A stretch of DNA of 64,000 nt. Source: Oerskovia merdavium (GTDB lineage: Bacteria > Actinomycetota > Actinomycetes > Actinomycetales > Cellulomonadaceae). Shown one piece after another: positions 9,275-18,093 of the stretch. Under the pieces are notes generated by a model, which saw nothing but the letters and a program-made list of their open reading frames with translations, made no database searches and was not told the origin of the DNA. A program made the position numbers and the translations under genes. Each line of letters begins with the position of its first letter. Position 1 is the first letter of the stretch. The stretch lies in assembly GCF_014836755.1 (NCBI RefSeq), contig NZ_JACSQF010000003.1, forward strand, positions 141,389 through 205,388. The letters are read 5' to 3'.

Positions 9275-10024
9275 ATGGATCCCGCGGACTTCTACACCGG
9301 ACTCGTCGTCGAGCTCTACTCGCCCCTGAAGTCGGGCCACGAGGACCCCGAGCGCTACGCGCGCTTCGTCCTGGACTCGGGCGAGCCGGCCCTCGAGCTC
9401 GGGTGCGGCGACGGGGACCCGCTCCTCGCGCTGCGCGCGCTCGACCTCGACGTCGAGGGCGTCGACTCGTCGGCCGACATGCTCGCCCGGTGCCGCGAGC
9501 TCGCGGCCCAGGAGGGCCTCGACGTCGTGGTGCACCACCAGCGCATGGAGGAGCTCGACCTCGACCGGTGCTACCGGTCGATCTTCCTCGCGGGCCCCAC
9601 GTTCACCCTGCTGCCCGACGACGGCACGGCCCTCGCGGCGCTGCGCCGCATCCGGACCCACCTGACCCCCGACGGCACCGCGCTGGTCCCGCTCTTCGTC
9701 CCGACGCCGACGCCGTCCGAGCAGCTCGGGCGCGCCCGCGCGACGACGCGTGAGGACGGCGCGCTCCTGAGCGTCGCGGTCACGACCGAGGAGCGCGACG
9801 AGGTCGCCCGGGTCCAGCGCAGCACACTGCGCTACGAACGCGTCCTGGACGGTCTCACCACGGTCGACGAACGGGTGTGGACCATCCACTGGTACACCCG
9901 CGACGGCTTCCGCGACCTGGCCCGTGCCGCGGGTCTCGAGGTCGTCGAGGTCCAGGACGACGAGGGGCGCCCGGCCGCGCACGACGCGAGCGACGTCACG
10001 TTCGTGCTGCGCGCCGCGCGCTGA
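9275..10024 (+). CDS. Class I SAM-dependent methyltransferase
   Basis: 249 aa. A methyltransferase-fold protein with motif I ALELGCGDGDPLLALRA (about residues 43-59), an acidic residue in EGVDSSADMLARCR, and a later AGPTFTLLPDDG block. No domain identifies the substrate; it is probably a small molecule, as in many small methyltransferases of this kind. It is divergent from the metalloprotease gene, separated by 119 nt, and converges on tsaD through a hairpin at 10079-10102. Confidence 0.8.
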   Translation: MDPADFYTGLVVELYSPLKSGHEDPERYARFVLDSGEPALELGCGDGDPLLALRALDLDVEGVDSSADMLARCRELAAQEGLDVVVHHQRMEELDLDRCYRSIFLAGPTFTLLPDDGTALAALRRIRTHLTPDGTALVPLFVPTPTPSEQLGRARATTREDGALLSVAVTTEERDEVARVQRSTLRYERVLDGLTTVDERVWTIHWYTRDGFRDLARAAGLEVVEVQDDEGRPAAHDASDVTFVLRAAR

Positions 10025-10078
10025 GCGACGGCGCCCGATCGGGCACGCCGCCTCACCGAGAACGAGCTGCTCGGCTCA

Positions 10079-10102
10079 GAGCGGGCCAGGCCTGGCCCGC
10101 TC
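10079..10102. terminator. Convergent terminator, methyltransferase/tsaD
   Basis: GAGCGGGCCA (10079-10088), GGCC, TGGCCCGCTC (10093-10102): a perfect inverted repeat that runs into the tsaD stop codon. Confidence 0.55.
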
Positions 10103-11171
10103 AGACCGTGACGGTCGTGAGCGGCATCGAGGAGTCGACGGGGATGTCGAGGCCCGAGGGCGCGACGCCCGCCCGGACGACCGCCGACCCGAGCGCGGCG
10201 ATCATCGCGCCGTTGTCGGTGCAGTACCGGATGGGAGGGATGCGCAGGTCGATACCGGCCTCGGCGCAACGCTTCGCGGCCATGTCGCGCAGCTGGGAGT
10301 TGGCGCTGAACCCGCCACCGACCACGAGCGTCTCGACGCCGTGCCGCTGGCAGGCCGCGATGGTCTTGGCCGTGAGGACGTCGGCGACGGCCTCGGCGAA
10401 CGAGGCCGCGACGTCGTTCAAGGGCACCTCGAGCCCGCTGTCGACACGGGCCTCGACCCAGCGGGCGACCGCGGTCTTGAGGCCGGAGAACGAGAAGTCG
10501 TACGCGTGCTTCTCCTGGTCCTTGCGCGCGGTGAGGCCACGCGGGAAGCGGATCGCGGTCGGGTCGCCCTCGCGCGCGAGGCGGTCGACGTGGGGCCCTC
10601 CGGGGTAGGGCAGCCCGAGGAGGCGGCCGACCTTGTCGAACGCCTCGCCCGCGGCGTCGTCGAGCGTCGAGCCGAGCTCGGTCACGTCGGTCGCGATGTC
10701 GTCCACGAGCAGCAGCGACGAGTGCCCGCCCGAGACCACGAGGGCCATGACGTGCTCGGGGAACTCGCCGTGGACCAGCTCGTCGACCGCGGCGTGGCCG
10801 ATCACGTGGTTCACGCCGTACAGAGGCTTGTTCAGGCCGATCGACAGCGCCTTGGCGGCCGAGGCGCCGATCGTGAGCGGGCCGACGAGGCCGGGACCGG
10901 CCGTGACCGCGATCGCGTCGATCTGCGAGAGGTCGACGTCCGCCTCGCCCAGCGCACGCTGGATCGTGGGGATCATCGCCTCGAGGTGGGCGCGCGAGGC
11001 GACCTCGGGGATGATGCCGCCGTAGCGGGCGTGCTCGTCCATCGAGCTCGCGACCGCGTCGACGAGGAGCTCGCGGCCGCGCACGAGCGCGACCCCCGTC
11101 TCGTCGCAGGAGGACTCGATCCCGAGGACGAGGGGGGCACCGAGGCTGTCAGAGGAACCGCCAGAAACCAT
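10101..11171 (-). CDS. tsaD: tRNA N6-adenosine threonylcarbamoyltransferase TsaD
   Basis: TsaD, with TsaB and TsaE, transfers threonylcarbamoyl from TC-AMP to A37 of ANN-decoding tRNAs (t6A). The 356-aa protein has the ASKHA-fold opening [17 protein letters not shown], the metal-binding HVIGHAA histidine pair, [10 protein letters not shown] and a [13 protein letters not shown] block near the end. Its partners tsaB and tsaE lie about 2-3 kb away in the alr cluster, separated by the nitroreductase and sulfurtransferase genes. The ATG at 11171 is 7 nt after TACGCT (11179-11184), so a leaderless transcript is likely. It is divergent from the nitroreductase gene. Confidence 0.97.
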   Translation of the reverse strand: MVSGGSSDSLGAPLVLGIESSCDETGVALVRGRELLVDAVASSMDEHARYGGIIPEVASRAHLEAMIPTIQRALGEADVDLSQIDAIAVTAGPGLVGPLTIGASAAKALSIGLNKPLYGVNHVIGHAAVDELVHGEFPEHVMALVVSGGHSSLLLVDDIATDVTELGSTLDDAAGEAFDKVGRLLGLPYPGGPHVDRLAREGDPTAIRFPRGLTARKDQEKHAYDFSFSGLKTAVARWVEARVDSGLEVPLNDVAASFAEAVADVLTAKTIAACQRHGVETLVVGGGFSANSQLRDMAAKRCAEAGIDLRIPPIRYCTDNGAMIAALGSAVVRAGVAPSGLDIPVDSSMPLTTVTV

Positions 11172-11262
11172 GGTTCCCAGCGTAGTCGTGCTGGAGAGGT
11201 CGTCGTGCGGGCGGGGACGCCGTCGTTGTGTCGCACGTCACGCCCCGGATCGGGAAGGGTGA

Positions 11263-11281
11263 TTGATCCTTCAACTGTTGA
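11263..11281. promoter_or_regulatory. Palindromic operator candidate upstream of the nitroreductase
   Basis: TTGA (11263-11266) followed by the perfect palindrome TCAACTGTTGA (11271-11281), 7 nt before the ATG. TTGA/TCAA half-sites are typical of MarR-like or similar redox repressors controlling nitroreductase-type genes. The regulator is not identified here. Confidence 0.4.
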
Positions 11282-11288
11282 CCGAGGC

Positions 11289-11930
11289 ATGAGCACAGAG
11301 ACCTTCACCCCCATCGACGCCGCCTTCGACGACCTGCTCGAGATCGACGCCTCGACCGCCGACCTGCTGTTCCGCGAGGCCCGCACCGTCCACGCGTTCG
11401 AGGACGAGGCCGTGCCGGACGAGAAGATCCAGGCCGCCTACGACCTGGTCCGCTGGGGACCGACCGCCATGAACACCGTGCCGCTGCGCCTCCTCGTGGT
11501 CCGTGACCCCGAGGCCCGTGCACGCCTGGTCGAGCACATGGCCGACGGCAACAAGGCCAAGACCCTGGCTGCGCCGCTGACCATCGTCGCCGCGGCCGAC
11601 CCCAACTTCCACGAGTACCTGCCCGTCCTCGCCCCGCACATGGAGGGCGCCAAGGAGAACTTCGAGGCTGCCGGCGAGGAGACCCGTACCGGGATGTCCC
11701 GCACCTCTGCGCTGATCCAGGTCGGCTACTTCATCGTGGGTCTGCGTGCGGCCGGTCTGCACGTCGGTCCCATGGGTGGCTTCGACGCGGCAGGTGTCGA
11801 CGCCGAGTTCTTCGGCGAGAACGGCTGGAAGTCGCTCGTCGTCATCAACGTCGGCACCCCGGCTGGCGAGGGCGCGACGTACCCGCGCCAGACGCGCCTC
11901 ACGTTCGAGCAGGCCTCGACGACGCTCTGA
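11289..11930 (+). CDS. Nitroreductase-family protein, malonic semialdehyde reductase (RutE/HadB) type
   Basis: 213 aa from the ATG at 11289. The sequence SRNM-like nitroreductase arginine/serine region is replaced by LFREARTVHAFEDEAVPDEK, followed by YDLVRWGPTAMNTVPLR, the FMN-binding segment of the RutE branch. MGGFDAAGVDAEFFGENGWK and NVGTPAGEGATYPRQTRL complete the family pattern. RutE reduces malonic semialdehyde to 3-hydroxypropionate in the Rut pyrimidine pathway, but no other rut gene is near, so the physiological substrate is open. A palindromic operator candidate sits directly upstream. Confidence 0.85.
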   Translation: MSTETFTPIDAAFDDLLEIDASTADLLFREARTVHAFEDEAVPDEKIQAAYDLVRWGPTAMNTVPLRLLVVRDPEARARLVEHMADGNKAKTLAAPLTIVAAADPNFHEYLPVLAPHMEGAKENFEAAGEETRTGMSRTSALIQVGYFIVGLRAAGLHVGPMGGFDAAGVDAEFFGENGWKSLVVINVGTPAGEGATYPRQTRLTFEQASTTL

Positions 11931-11995
11931 CGCCGTCCCGCCGGTGCGCCGAGCCCTCTGCGGCCCCCGGCTGAACGACCCCGAGACCCGTCCGG

Positions 11996-12853
11996 TCAGG
12001 CCCCTGTGGCCACCGGGCGGGTCTCGTCGTTGGACCACTGGGACCACGAGCCCGCGTAGAGCGCGGCGTCGATCCCCAGCGTGGCGAGGGCTGCGACCTC
12101 GTGCGCGGCCGTGACCCCGGACCCGCAGTAGACGCCGACGTGCTGCTCGCCGTCGGCGCGCACCCCGAGCGCCGCGAAGCGCTCGCGCAGCGCGGGCTCG
12201 TCGAGGAACCGTCCGTCGGACCCGAGGTTCTGGACGGTCGGCGCGCTCACGGCTCCGGGCACGTGCCCCGCGCGCGGGTCCACGGGCTCGACCTCGCCCC
12301 GGAAGCGCTCGCCCGCCCGAGCGTCGAGGAGCAGTCCGCTGCCCGACGACGCCAGGCGCGCCGCGTCGTCGGGCGTGAGCGTGGGGAGCTCCCCCTGCGA
12401 CAGGACGACGTCCCCGCGCACGGGGACGACCTCCCCCTGCTCGAGGACGAAGCCCGCACCGGTCCAGGCACCGAGACCACCGTCGAGGAGGCGGACGTCG
12501 GCGAGACCCGCCCAGCGCAGCAGCCACCAGGCGCGCGCCGCCGACGTGGCGCCCACGGCGTCGTACGCGACGACGCGGGACCCCTGGCGCACGCCCCAGC
12601 GACGCGCGGCCGCCTCGAGGTCGGCGAGGTCCGGGAGCGGGTGCCGGCCCCTCGCCGGGGACGGCGGCGCGGCGAGCTCGGACTCGAGGTCCACGAACAC
12701 CGCGCCGGGCAGGTGCCCCGCGAGGTACTGCTCGTGGCCGTCCGTGACCCCGAGGGCCCAGCGGACGTCGAGCAGGACCAGGTCGCCCGTTCCTGCCGCG
12801 AGCTCGTCGTGCAGGGCCCGTGCCGAGACGAGCACCGCGTCGCGTGCGCTCAC
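11996..12853 (-). CDS. Tandem-rhodanese sulfurtransferase (thiosulfate/3-mercaptopyruvate type)
   Basis: 285 aa with two rhodanese domains. The first (about 5-140) is inactive: it has VVAYDAVGATSAARAWW where the cysteine loop would be. The second carries the catalytic Cys243 in VYCGSGVTA, the loop signature of the thiosulfate/mercaptopyruvate sulfurtransferase family. It moves sulfane sulfur to cyanide or thiols. The GTG start at 12853 overlaps the rimI stop by four bases (GTGA), so it is translationally coupled to rimI and the t6A genes upstream. Confidence 0.9.
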   Translation of the reverse strand: MSARDAVLVSARALHDELAAGTGDLVLLDVRWALGVTDGHEQYLAGHLPGAVFVDLESELAAPPSPARGRHPLPDLADLEAAARRWGVRQGSRVVAYDAVGATSAARAWWLLRWAGLADVRLLDGGLGAWTGAGFVLEQGEVVPVRGDVVLSQGELPTLTPDDAARLASSGSGLLLDARAGERFRGEVEPVDPRAGHVPGAVSAPTVQNLGSDGRFLDEPALRERFAALGVRADGEQHVGVYCGSGVTAAHEVAALATLGIDAALYAGSWSQWSNDETRPVATGA

Positions 12854-13389
12854 GCGACGCCCGGCTCGTCGGGCACCGCTGCGTCGCGGGTCTCCGCGGC
12901 AGGCGCGTCGTCGGTCAGCTCGAGGCGCATGGTGTACGCGTCGACGTCCTCTGGCTGGTAGTACCGCTTGCGGATGCCGAGCTGCTCGAACCCGAACTTG
13001 CCGTACATGGCCAGCGCGGCGTCGTTGTCCACCCGGACCTCGAGCAGCACCGCGCTCGCCCCGACCTGGCGCGAACGGTCGATCAGAGCCGTCAGCAGCA
13101 CCGACCCGATGCCGAGGTGCTGGTACTGCGGGTCCACGCCGATCGTCATGATCTGCGTGACGTCGCCGTCGAACCACAGTCCCGCGTAGCCGATGAGCTC
13201 CTGCGGGCCGGCGGCGTAGAGGCGGACGGGCTCGGCCGCGACGTACCAGCGGCCCAGCGCCCCGAGCTCCTCGGCGAGCATGCCGTAGGTCCAGGCGCTC
13301 GACCCGAACAGCTCCTGCTCGAGGCGTACGACGCGCGGCAGGTCCGCGGCCCGCAGCGGCCGGAGCTTGACCTCGTAGCGCGCGCTCAC
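12850..13389 (-). CDS. rimI: Ribosomal protein S18-alanine N-acetyltransferase
   Basis: A 179-aa GNAT acetyltransferase. The acetyl-CoA loop is QYQHLGIGSVLLTALIDRSR, preceded by the strand TQIMTIGVDP; VRVDNDAALAMYGKFGFEQ and RKRYYQPEDVDAYTM near the end match RimI. RimI acetylates the N-terminal alanine of S18. The tsaB-rimI order is common in actinobacteria and other phyla. Its start overlaps the tsaB stop by four bases (ATGA) and its stop overlaps the sulfurtransferase start. A short Ala/Asp-rich tail follows the domain. Confidence 0.92.
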   Translation of the reverse strand: MSARYEVKLRPLRAADLPRVVRLEQELFGSSAWTYGMLAEELGALGRWYVAAEPVRLYAAGPQELIGYAGLWFDGDVTQIMTIGVDPQYQHLGIGSVLLTALIDRSRQVGASAVLLEVRVDNDAALAMYGKFGFEQLGIRKRYYQPEDVDAYTMRLELTDDAPAAETRDAAVPDEPGVA

Positions 13390-14120
13390 GCCCCGGCCCC
13401 CGTCGGCGTCGCCGCGGGCGGTGCGTCGCTCGCCCGCTTGCGCGCGGCGGGCTCCTGGACGTCCGGTCGGCGCAGGTACAGCGGCTCGGTGGGCTGCTCG
13501 ACGCCCGCGTCGCGGCGGGCGATCGCGAGCCGCGCCAGGACCGTCGCGTCGGGCACCAGGGGCGCGTCCTCGGCGAGCGGCAGGTGGTCGGGGTACAGCG
13601 CGGCCCCTTCTCCCACGACGACGGCGCCCGCGACCTGGTCGGCCAGGCCCGCGGCCGGACCCACGTCGGGACCCGCGACGAGCTCGACGACCGGGGTCGC
13701 GTGCGGACCCTCGTGCGCCACGACGCGGTAGCGCGCCCAGTACACCTCACGACGGCGCGCGTCGGCGGTCGCGAGGACCTCGTCGCCCGGCGTGAGGCCC
13801 AGGTCGCTCACGGCCTGCGCCGCGATCGCGTCGAGGCCCGAGACGCCGAGCGCCGGGATGCCGAGCGAGAGCGCGAGCGTGCGGGCCGTGACCAGCCCCA
13901 CGCGCAGGCCCGTGAACGGCGCCGGCCCGGTGCCCGCGACGACCGCGGTCAGCGCGGTCCGGTCCACGCCGGCCTCGGCGAGCACCTCGCTCACGAGGGG
14001 AGCCAGGGTCTCGGCGTGCCGGCGTCTCTCGTCCGCGGAGCGCACGGCGAGCCGTTCACCGCCTTCCCCGACGAGGGCGACCGCGACGGCGGCTGACGTA
14101 TCGAGCGCGAGGACTGCCAC
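13386..14120 (-). CDS. tsaB: tRNA threonylcarbamoyladenosine biosynthesis protein TsaB
   Basis: 244 aa, the ASKHA-fold partner that dimerises with TsaD in t6A synthesis. The opening LALDTSAAVAVALVGEG, HAETLAPLVSEVLAEAGVD and the GTGPAPFTGLRVGLVTARTL block are diagnostic. It has no catalytic site of its own. The GTG at 14120 is 6 nt after TAGGCT, whose first three bases are the tsaE stop codon, so an internal leaderless promoter is possible. It overlaps rimI by ATGA. Confidence 0.93.
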   Translation of the reverse strand: MAVLALDTSAAVAVALVGEGGERLAVRSADERRRHAETLAPLVSEVLAEAGVDRTALTAVVAGTGPAPFTGLRVGLVTARTLALSLGIPALGVSGLDAIAAQAVSDLGLTPGDEVLATADARRREVYWARYRVVAHEGPHATPVVELVAGPDVGPAAGLADQVAGAVVVGEGAALYPDHLPLAEDAPLVPDATVLARLAIARRDAGVEQPTEPLYLRRPDVQEPAARKRASDAPPAATPTGAGA

Positions 14121-14129
14121 GGTCCCAGC

Positions 14130-14774
14130 CTACTTTTCCGCGGACGGGTCGGCGGCCAGCTCCTGCATGCCGGAGCCCTCCGCACGGGGTCCCGCGGTGT
14201 CGTCCGGCTCCCCCGAGGACTCGAGGGACGCGACGACGGCCGCGCGCAGCGCGGCTGCGGCCCGCTCGAAGCCGGCCCAGCGGTCGCCCACGGCCCGCAC
14301 GGTCACGTGCCGGACCCCGGCCTCGGGCGAGTCGAGCCCGTCGTCGGTCCCGTCGCTCCCCGCGGAGACGCCCAGTCCGCCGCGCGGGCGCTCGATCGTG
14401 ATCTCCAGGCGGTCCTCGGCGAGGGACTCCACGAGGTCCTGTCCCCACTCGACGACCGTGACCGACTCGTCGAGGCTCGCGTCGAGGTCGAGCGCCTCGA
14501 CCTCGTCGAGCGAACCGAGCCGGTAGGCGTCGACGTGCACCAGGTACGGCCCGCCCGCGAGCGGCGGGTGCACGCGCGCGATGATGAACGTGGGCGACGC
14601 CACCTGGCCCCGCACCCCCAGCCCCGTGCCGATCCCCTGGGTCAGGGTCGTCTTGCCCGCGCCCAGGTCGCCCGTGAGCATCACGAGGTCTCCCGCGCGC
14701 AGCTCGCGGGCCAGCGCGAGCCCGAACGCGCGGGTCGCGTCGGCGTCGGGCAGATCGATGGTCAGGTCGTTCAT
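14130..14774 (-). CDS. tsaE: tRNA threonylcarbamoyladenosine biosynthesis ATPase TsaE
   Basis: A 214-aa P-loop ATPase required for t6A turnover. Walker A is GDLGAGKTTLTQG (about residues 35-47), and the family segment ASPTFIIARVHPP and VVEWGQDLVESL follow. TsaE is usually about 150 aa; this one has roughly 60 extra residues at the C-terminus, rich in Ala, Ser and acidic residues, of unknown role. The ATG at 14774 overlaps the alr stop (ATGA), indicating coupling to alr. Confidence 0.93.
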   Translation of the reverse strand: MNDLTIDLPDADATRAFGLALARELRAGDLVMLTGDLGAGKTTLTQGIGTGLGVRGQVASPTFIIARVHPPLAGGPYLVHVDAYRLGSLDEVEALDLDASLDESVTVVEWGQDLVESLAEDRLEITIERPRGGLGVSAGSDGTDDGLDSPEAGVRHVTVRAVGDRWAGFERAAAALRAAVVASLESSGEPDDTAGPRAEGSGMQELAADPSAEK

Positions 14775-16186
14775 GACAGCCACTCCTGGTCGTGGTGAAG
14801 GGGGTTGCTCGACGCCTCGGGGGCGCGGTCCGCCGGAGCGCCCGTGGCGGGCTCCGTCGTCTGGCCGGTCGTGCCGCCCGTGCCGTCGACGTGAACGCGC
14901 GGCACGCGCGCGCCCAGACGCGTCGTGATCTCGTAGCTGATGGTGCCGGCGGCCAGCGCCCAGTCCTCGGCGGTCGGGGCTCCCCCGCGGGCCAGCCCCG
15001 CACCGGGCCCGAACAACGTCACGACGTCGCCCGCCTGCTCGGACGCGTAGGGACCCAGGTCGAGCACGAACTGGTCCATGCAGACCCGCCCGGCCACGTG
15101 CAGGACGCGGCCCGTGCCGTCCACTCCGCCGGCCTCGTCGATCGGCCCACCCACCAGCACGGGGCCACCGGGCCGCTCGGGCAGGGCGCCCGAGGCGTGC
15201 CGCGGGATGCCGTCGGCGTAGCCGAGCGGGACCACGCCGAGGATCGTCGCCTGCGGCGTCGTGTAGGCGTGCGCGTAGGAGACGCCCTGGCCCCCCGCGA
15301 CCTGCTTGACGGTCGCGAGCCGAGCCTCGAGCGTCATGGCCGGGGTCAGGCCGAAGTCGTCGGGCGTCCCGAGCTGCGGGACCGGCGAGAGGCCGTAGAC
15401 CGCGAGGCCCGGGCGCACCAGGTCGTAGTGCACGCGCGGGTTGGTGAGCGTCGCCGCCGAGTTCGCGAGGTGACGCACCTCGAGCTGCGCACCCGCGGCC
15501 TCGGTCGTGCGCACCGCGGCGTCGAACACGTCGGCCTGGTGCAGGACGGTCGGGTGCTCGGGCTCGTCCGCGAACGCGAAGTGCGACCAGATCCCGACGA
15601 CGCGCAGCACGCCCTCGGACTCGGCGCGCAGCGCGGCGTCGAGCACGGCCGGGAGCTGGTCCGGCACGATCCCGTTGCGCCCGAGCCCCGTGTCGATCTT
15701 CAGGTGCACGCGAGCAGGACGCCCGGCCGCGCGGGCCGCCGCGGCGACCTCGTCGAGGGCCCAGGGCGCGGCGACCGAGACGTCGATCTCGGCCTCGACG
15801 AGCGCCCGGAGCGGCGCTCCCGGCGCGTAGAGCCAGGTCAGGACCCGCGCCTGGTCGGGGCCGATGCCCGCGGCGCGCAGCGCGAGCGCCTCCGAGAGCT
15901 GCGCCGTGCCGAGCCACGTGGCCCCGCCCGCGAGCGCCGCACGGGCGCTGGGCAGCAGGCCGTGGCCGTACGCGTCGGCCTTGACGACCGCCATGACCTG
16001 GGCCGTGCCGGCGTGCCGCGCGAGCGACTCGACGTTGGAGCGGATCGCGCCCAGGTCGATCACGGCGCGGGCCGGGTAGTAGTCGGCGGGCGGGACGGGG
16101 CCGGTGGCCGACGGCGAGGGGGTGGTGTCGCCGGTGGAACCGTGCGGGGGATCGCTGAAGGGGCTCACGGTCACCGATTCTCTCAC
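14771..16186 (-). CDS. alr: Alanine racemase
   Basis: A PLP enzyme that interconverts L- and D-alanine for peptidoglycan. The PLP lysine is in VVKADAYGHG; the catalytic tyrosine block is GVSYAHAYTTP; PRVHYDLVRPGLAVYGLSP and VCMDQFVLDLG are also present. At 471 aa it is longer than the usual 370-390 aa, with a Pro/Ser-rich N-terminus of about 35 residues and an acidic C-terminal tail of about 40. Three GTG codons (16186, 16174, 16168) could start it; the conserved domain begins at YYPARAVIDL, so the choice does not affect the enzyme. It heads the alr-tsaE-tsaB-rimI unit. Confidence 0.94.
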   Translation of the reverse strand: MRESVTVSPFSDPPHGSTGDTTPSPSATGPVPPADYYPARAVIDLGAIRSNVESLARHAGTAQVMAVVKADAYGHGLLPSARAALAGGATWLGTAQLSEALALRAAGIGPDQARVLTWLYAPGAPLRALVEAEIDVSVAAPWALDEVAAAARAAGRPARVHLKIDTGLGRNGIVPDQLPAVLDAALRAESEGVLRVVGIWSHFAFADEPEHPTVLHQADVFDAAVRTTEAAGAQLEVRHLANSAATLTNPRVHYDLVRPGLAVYGLSPVPQLGTPDDFGLTPAMTLEARLATVKQVAGGQGVSYAHAYTTPQATILGVVPLGYADGIPRHASGALPERPGGPVLVGGPIDEAGGVDGTGRVLHVAGRVCMDQFVLDLGPYASEQAGDVVTLFGPGAGLARGGAPTAEDWALAAGTISYEITTRLGARVPRVHVDGTGGTTGQTTEPATGAPADRAPEASSNPLHHDQEWLS

Positions 16187-16246
16187 CGGCGGTGACGGGC
16201 GTGCGGGCCGAGGCGACGGACCCGCCCACCAGGGACGCCGTCGGGC

Positions 16247-17254
16247 CTACGACCACTCCTGCAGAGGCCGCGTCGTCTCGAACCGCCGTGGCCTCCCGCT
16301 GAGCGGGTCGACGAACTCGATCGAGCGCGAGACGAGCTGGAGCGGCCTGCTGAAGTCGTCGGGGCGCACGTCGTAGAACGTCGGGTAGAAGTTGTCGTGC
16401 AGGATCGGCAGGCCCAGCGAGCTCATGTGCAGCCGGAGCTGGTGGGTCTTGCCCGTGTGCGGGGTGAGGCGGTAGAGCCCGGTCCGGCCGCGCGACCCGT
16501 CGCCCGTCCCGGACGAGTCCTCGCGCGTGGCCACGAGCTCGACGAGGCTCTCGGAGTTCGGCTCGCCCGGCACCTCGGACGCGCGCATGACGCCGCGCTC
16601 CTTGTGGATGCGGCTGCGCACGACGCGCGGCAGGTCGAGCGCTGGGTCGACGCCCGCGACGGCCTCGTACACCTTGGTCACGCGCCGCTCGGCGAAGAGG
16701 GTCTGGTACGGCCCGCGGACCTCGGGCCGCACGGTCAGCACGAGCACCCCCGCGGTCACGCGGTCGAGCCGGTGAGCGGGCGAGAGCTCGGGCAGGTCGA
16801 GGTCTCGGCGCAGCCGGACCAGCACGGACTCCGCGATGAAGGCACCGCGCGGGATGCTCGCCAGGAAGTGCGGCTTGTCGACCACGACCAGGTCGTCGTC
16901 GCGGTGCAGGATCTCGATCTCGAACGGCACGCGTGCCTCCACGGGCGGGTCCCGGTACAGGAACACGCGCGCGTGCTGCGCGAAGGCCGTGTCGGGCGTG
17001 ACCGGCCGGCCCAGATGGTCGACGACCTCCCCCGCGGCGACCTTCTCGCGCAGGCGCGGCTCGTCGTCGGGGAAGCGGTGGACGAGGTGGTCCAGGACGG
17101 TGTCCCACCGGGGCGATCCGTCGCTCCCGTCGCCGTTCTGGGGCAGGACGACGCGGGTCGCGTTGAGTCCGTCGCGCACGGGGAGCGGCTGGAACGGGAT
17201 GCGCCGACGGCGCGGCGGGACCTGGGGGGTCGTGGGGGTCGGCACGGCCACCAC
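16247..17254 (-). CDS. RluA-family pseudouridine synthase
   Basis: About 335 aa; GTG codons at 17254, 17251 and 17245 are all possible starts. The N-terminal part (about 10-105) has an S4-like segment VLDHLVHRFPDDEPRLREKV. The catalytic domain has DDLVVVDKPHFLASIPRG and the active-site motif HRLDRVTAGVLVL with the catalytic aspartate, then HTGKTHQLRLHMSSLGLPI. It isomerises uridine in rRNA or tRNA; the exact site cannot be read from the sequence. It lies between the P-loop kinase gene and alr, all on the same strand with gaps of about 40-60 nt. Confidence 0.9.
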   Translation of the reverse strand: MVAVPTPTTPQVPPRRRRIPFQPLPVRDGLNATRVVLPQNGDGSDGSPRWDTVLDHLVHRFPDDEPRLREKVAAGEVVDHLGRPVTPDTAFAQHARVFLYRDPPVEARVPFEIEILHRDDDLVVVDKPHFLASIPRGAFIAESVLVRLRRDLDLPELSPAHRLDRVTAGVLVLTVRPEVRGPYQTLFAERRVTKVYEAVAGVDPALDLPRVVRSRIHKERGVMRASEVPGEPNSESLVELVATREDSSGTGDGSRGRTGLYRLTPHTGKTHQLRLHMSSLGLPILHDNFYPTFYDVRPDDFSRPLQLVSRSIEFVDPLSGRPRRFETTRPLQEWS

Positions 17255-17292
17255 GGTAGCCGCTCGCCCCGGGCGACCCTGCTGGGTGGCCG

Positions 17293-18093
17293 TCAGGAGG
17301 GGCGCACGACGACGTCGGCCCGGTCCCGCGTCGAGGCCACGAGCCGGGCGTTGGCCTCGTCGGGCCCCAGCGCCCAGGCGCGCGCCGCGGCAGGCGGCTT
17401 GCCGTGCCGTTCGTGCCGGGCCACGAGGCGCTCGATGCGCACGGGTTCGGGGACCTCGAGGAACCAGGTCTCGTCGAGGATCGTGCGCACCGGGCTCCAG
17501 CGCCCGTGGTCCTGGTCCTCGCCCAGCAGGAGGTAGTTGCCCTCGGTCAGGACGAGCTCGACGTCCGGTCCGACGGGGATCGATCCCGCGACAGGCTCCT
17601 CGATCTCGCGGTCGAACGCGGGCGCGTAGACCGTGACGCCGTCGCGGGGCGAGCGGAGCCGCCCGAGGAGCGCGACGTACCCGTGGGCGTCGAACGTGTC
17701 GGGCGCGCCCTTGCGGTCCCGGCGGCCCAGGCGGGCGAGCTCGGCGTCGGCGAGGTGGAAGCCGTCCATGGGCACGACGACGGCGCTCACCCCAGGCGCG
17801 CGGGCGCCCTGCGCGGACGGGGCCGACGGGACGCCGCCGCTGTCGGCGGGTGCGGCGCGCTGCGCGAGCGCGGCGAGGACGTCCGCGGCGAGCGTCGACT
17901 TCCCCGCCCCCGGTGCGCCGACGATCCCGACGAGCACCCTGGCCGTTCCCCTTGGCGCCGTGCCCCTGGCCGACGTGCCCCCAGGGGCCGTGCCTCGGGC
18001 GCGTGCGACGAGGTCCAGGCACCGGTCCGCGAGCGCTGCCGCGACCTCGCCCTCGATCAGCACCTGGTCACCCTCGACGTCTACGTGCCTCAC
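17293..18093 (-). CDS. P-loop nucleoside/nucleotide kinase-family protein
   Basis: 266 aa. A uridine-kinase/pantothenate-kinase-like P-loop protein with Walker A GIVGAPGAGKSTLAADVL, the substrate region VPMDGFHLADAELARLGRRD and a later VELVLTEGNYLLLGED and WFLEVPEPVRIERLVARH. The MDGFH motif is typical of the family annotated as nucleoside/nucleotide kinase or fructose-type sugar kinase; the actual substrate is unknown. The GTG at 18093 has a strong GAGGAGG site. It is the second gene of the nnr-to-sulfurtransferase run. Confidence 0.82.
   Translation of the reverse strand: MRHVDVEGDQVLIEGEVAAALADRCLDLVARARGTAPGGTSARGTAPRGTARVLVGIVGAPGAGKSTLAADVLAALAQRAAPADSGGVPSAPSAQGARAPGVSAVVVPMDGFHLADAELARLGRRDRKGAPDTFDAHGYVALLGRLRSPRDGVTVYAPAFDREIEEPVAGSIPVGPDVELVLTEGNYLLLGEDQDHGRWSPVRTILDETWFLEVPEPVRIERLVARHERHGKPPAAARAWALGPDEANARLVASTRDRADVVVRPS

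Noticed and set aside
9924..11288. Long plus-strand open frame running into the nitroreductase gene
   Set aside because: It overlaps tsaD on the opposite strand, is Arg/Asp-rich noise typical of GC-rich antisense, and the nitroreductase homology begins only at the ATG at 11289.
14775..17108. Open frame extending tsaE upstream by over 700 codons
   Set aside because: It is a shadow of alr and the pseudouridine synthase. TsaE homology begins at the ATG at 14774, which overlaps the alr stop.
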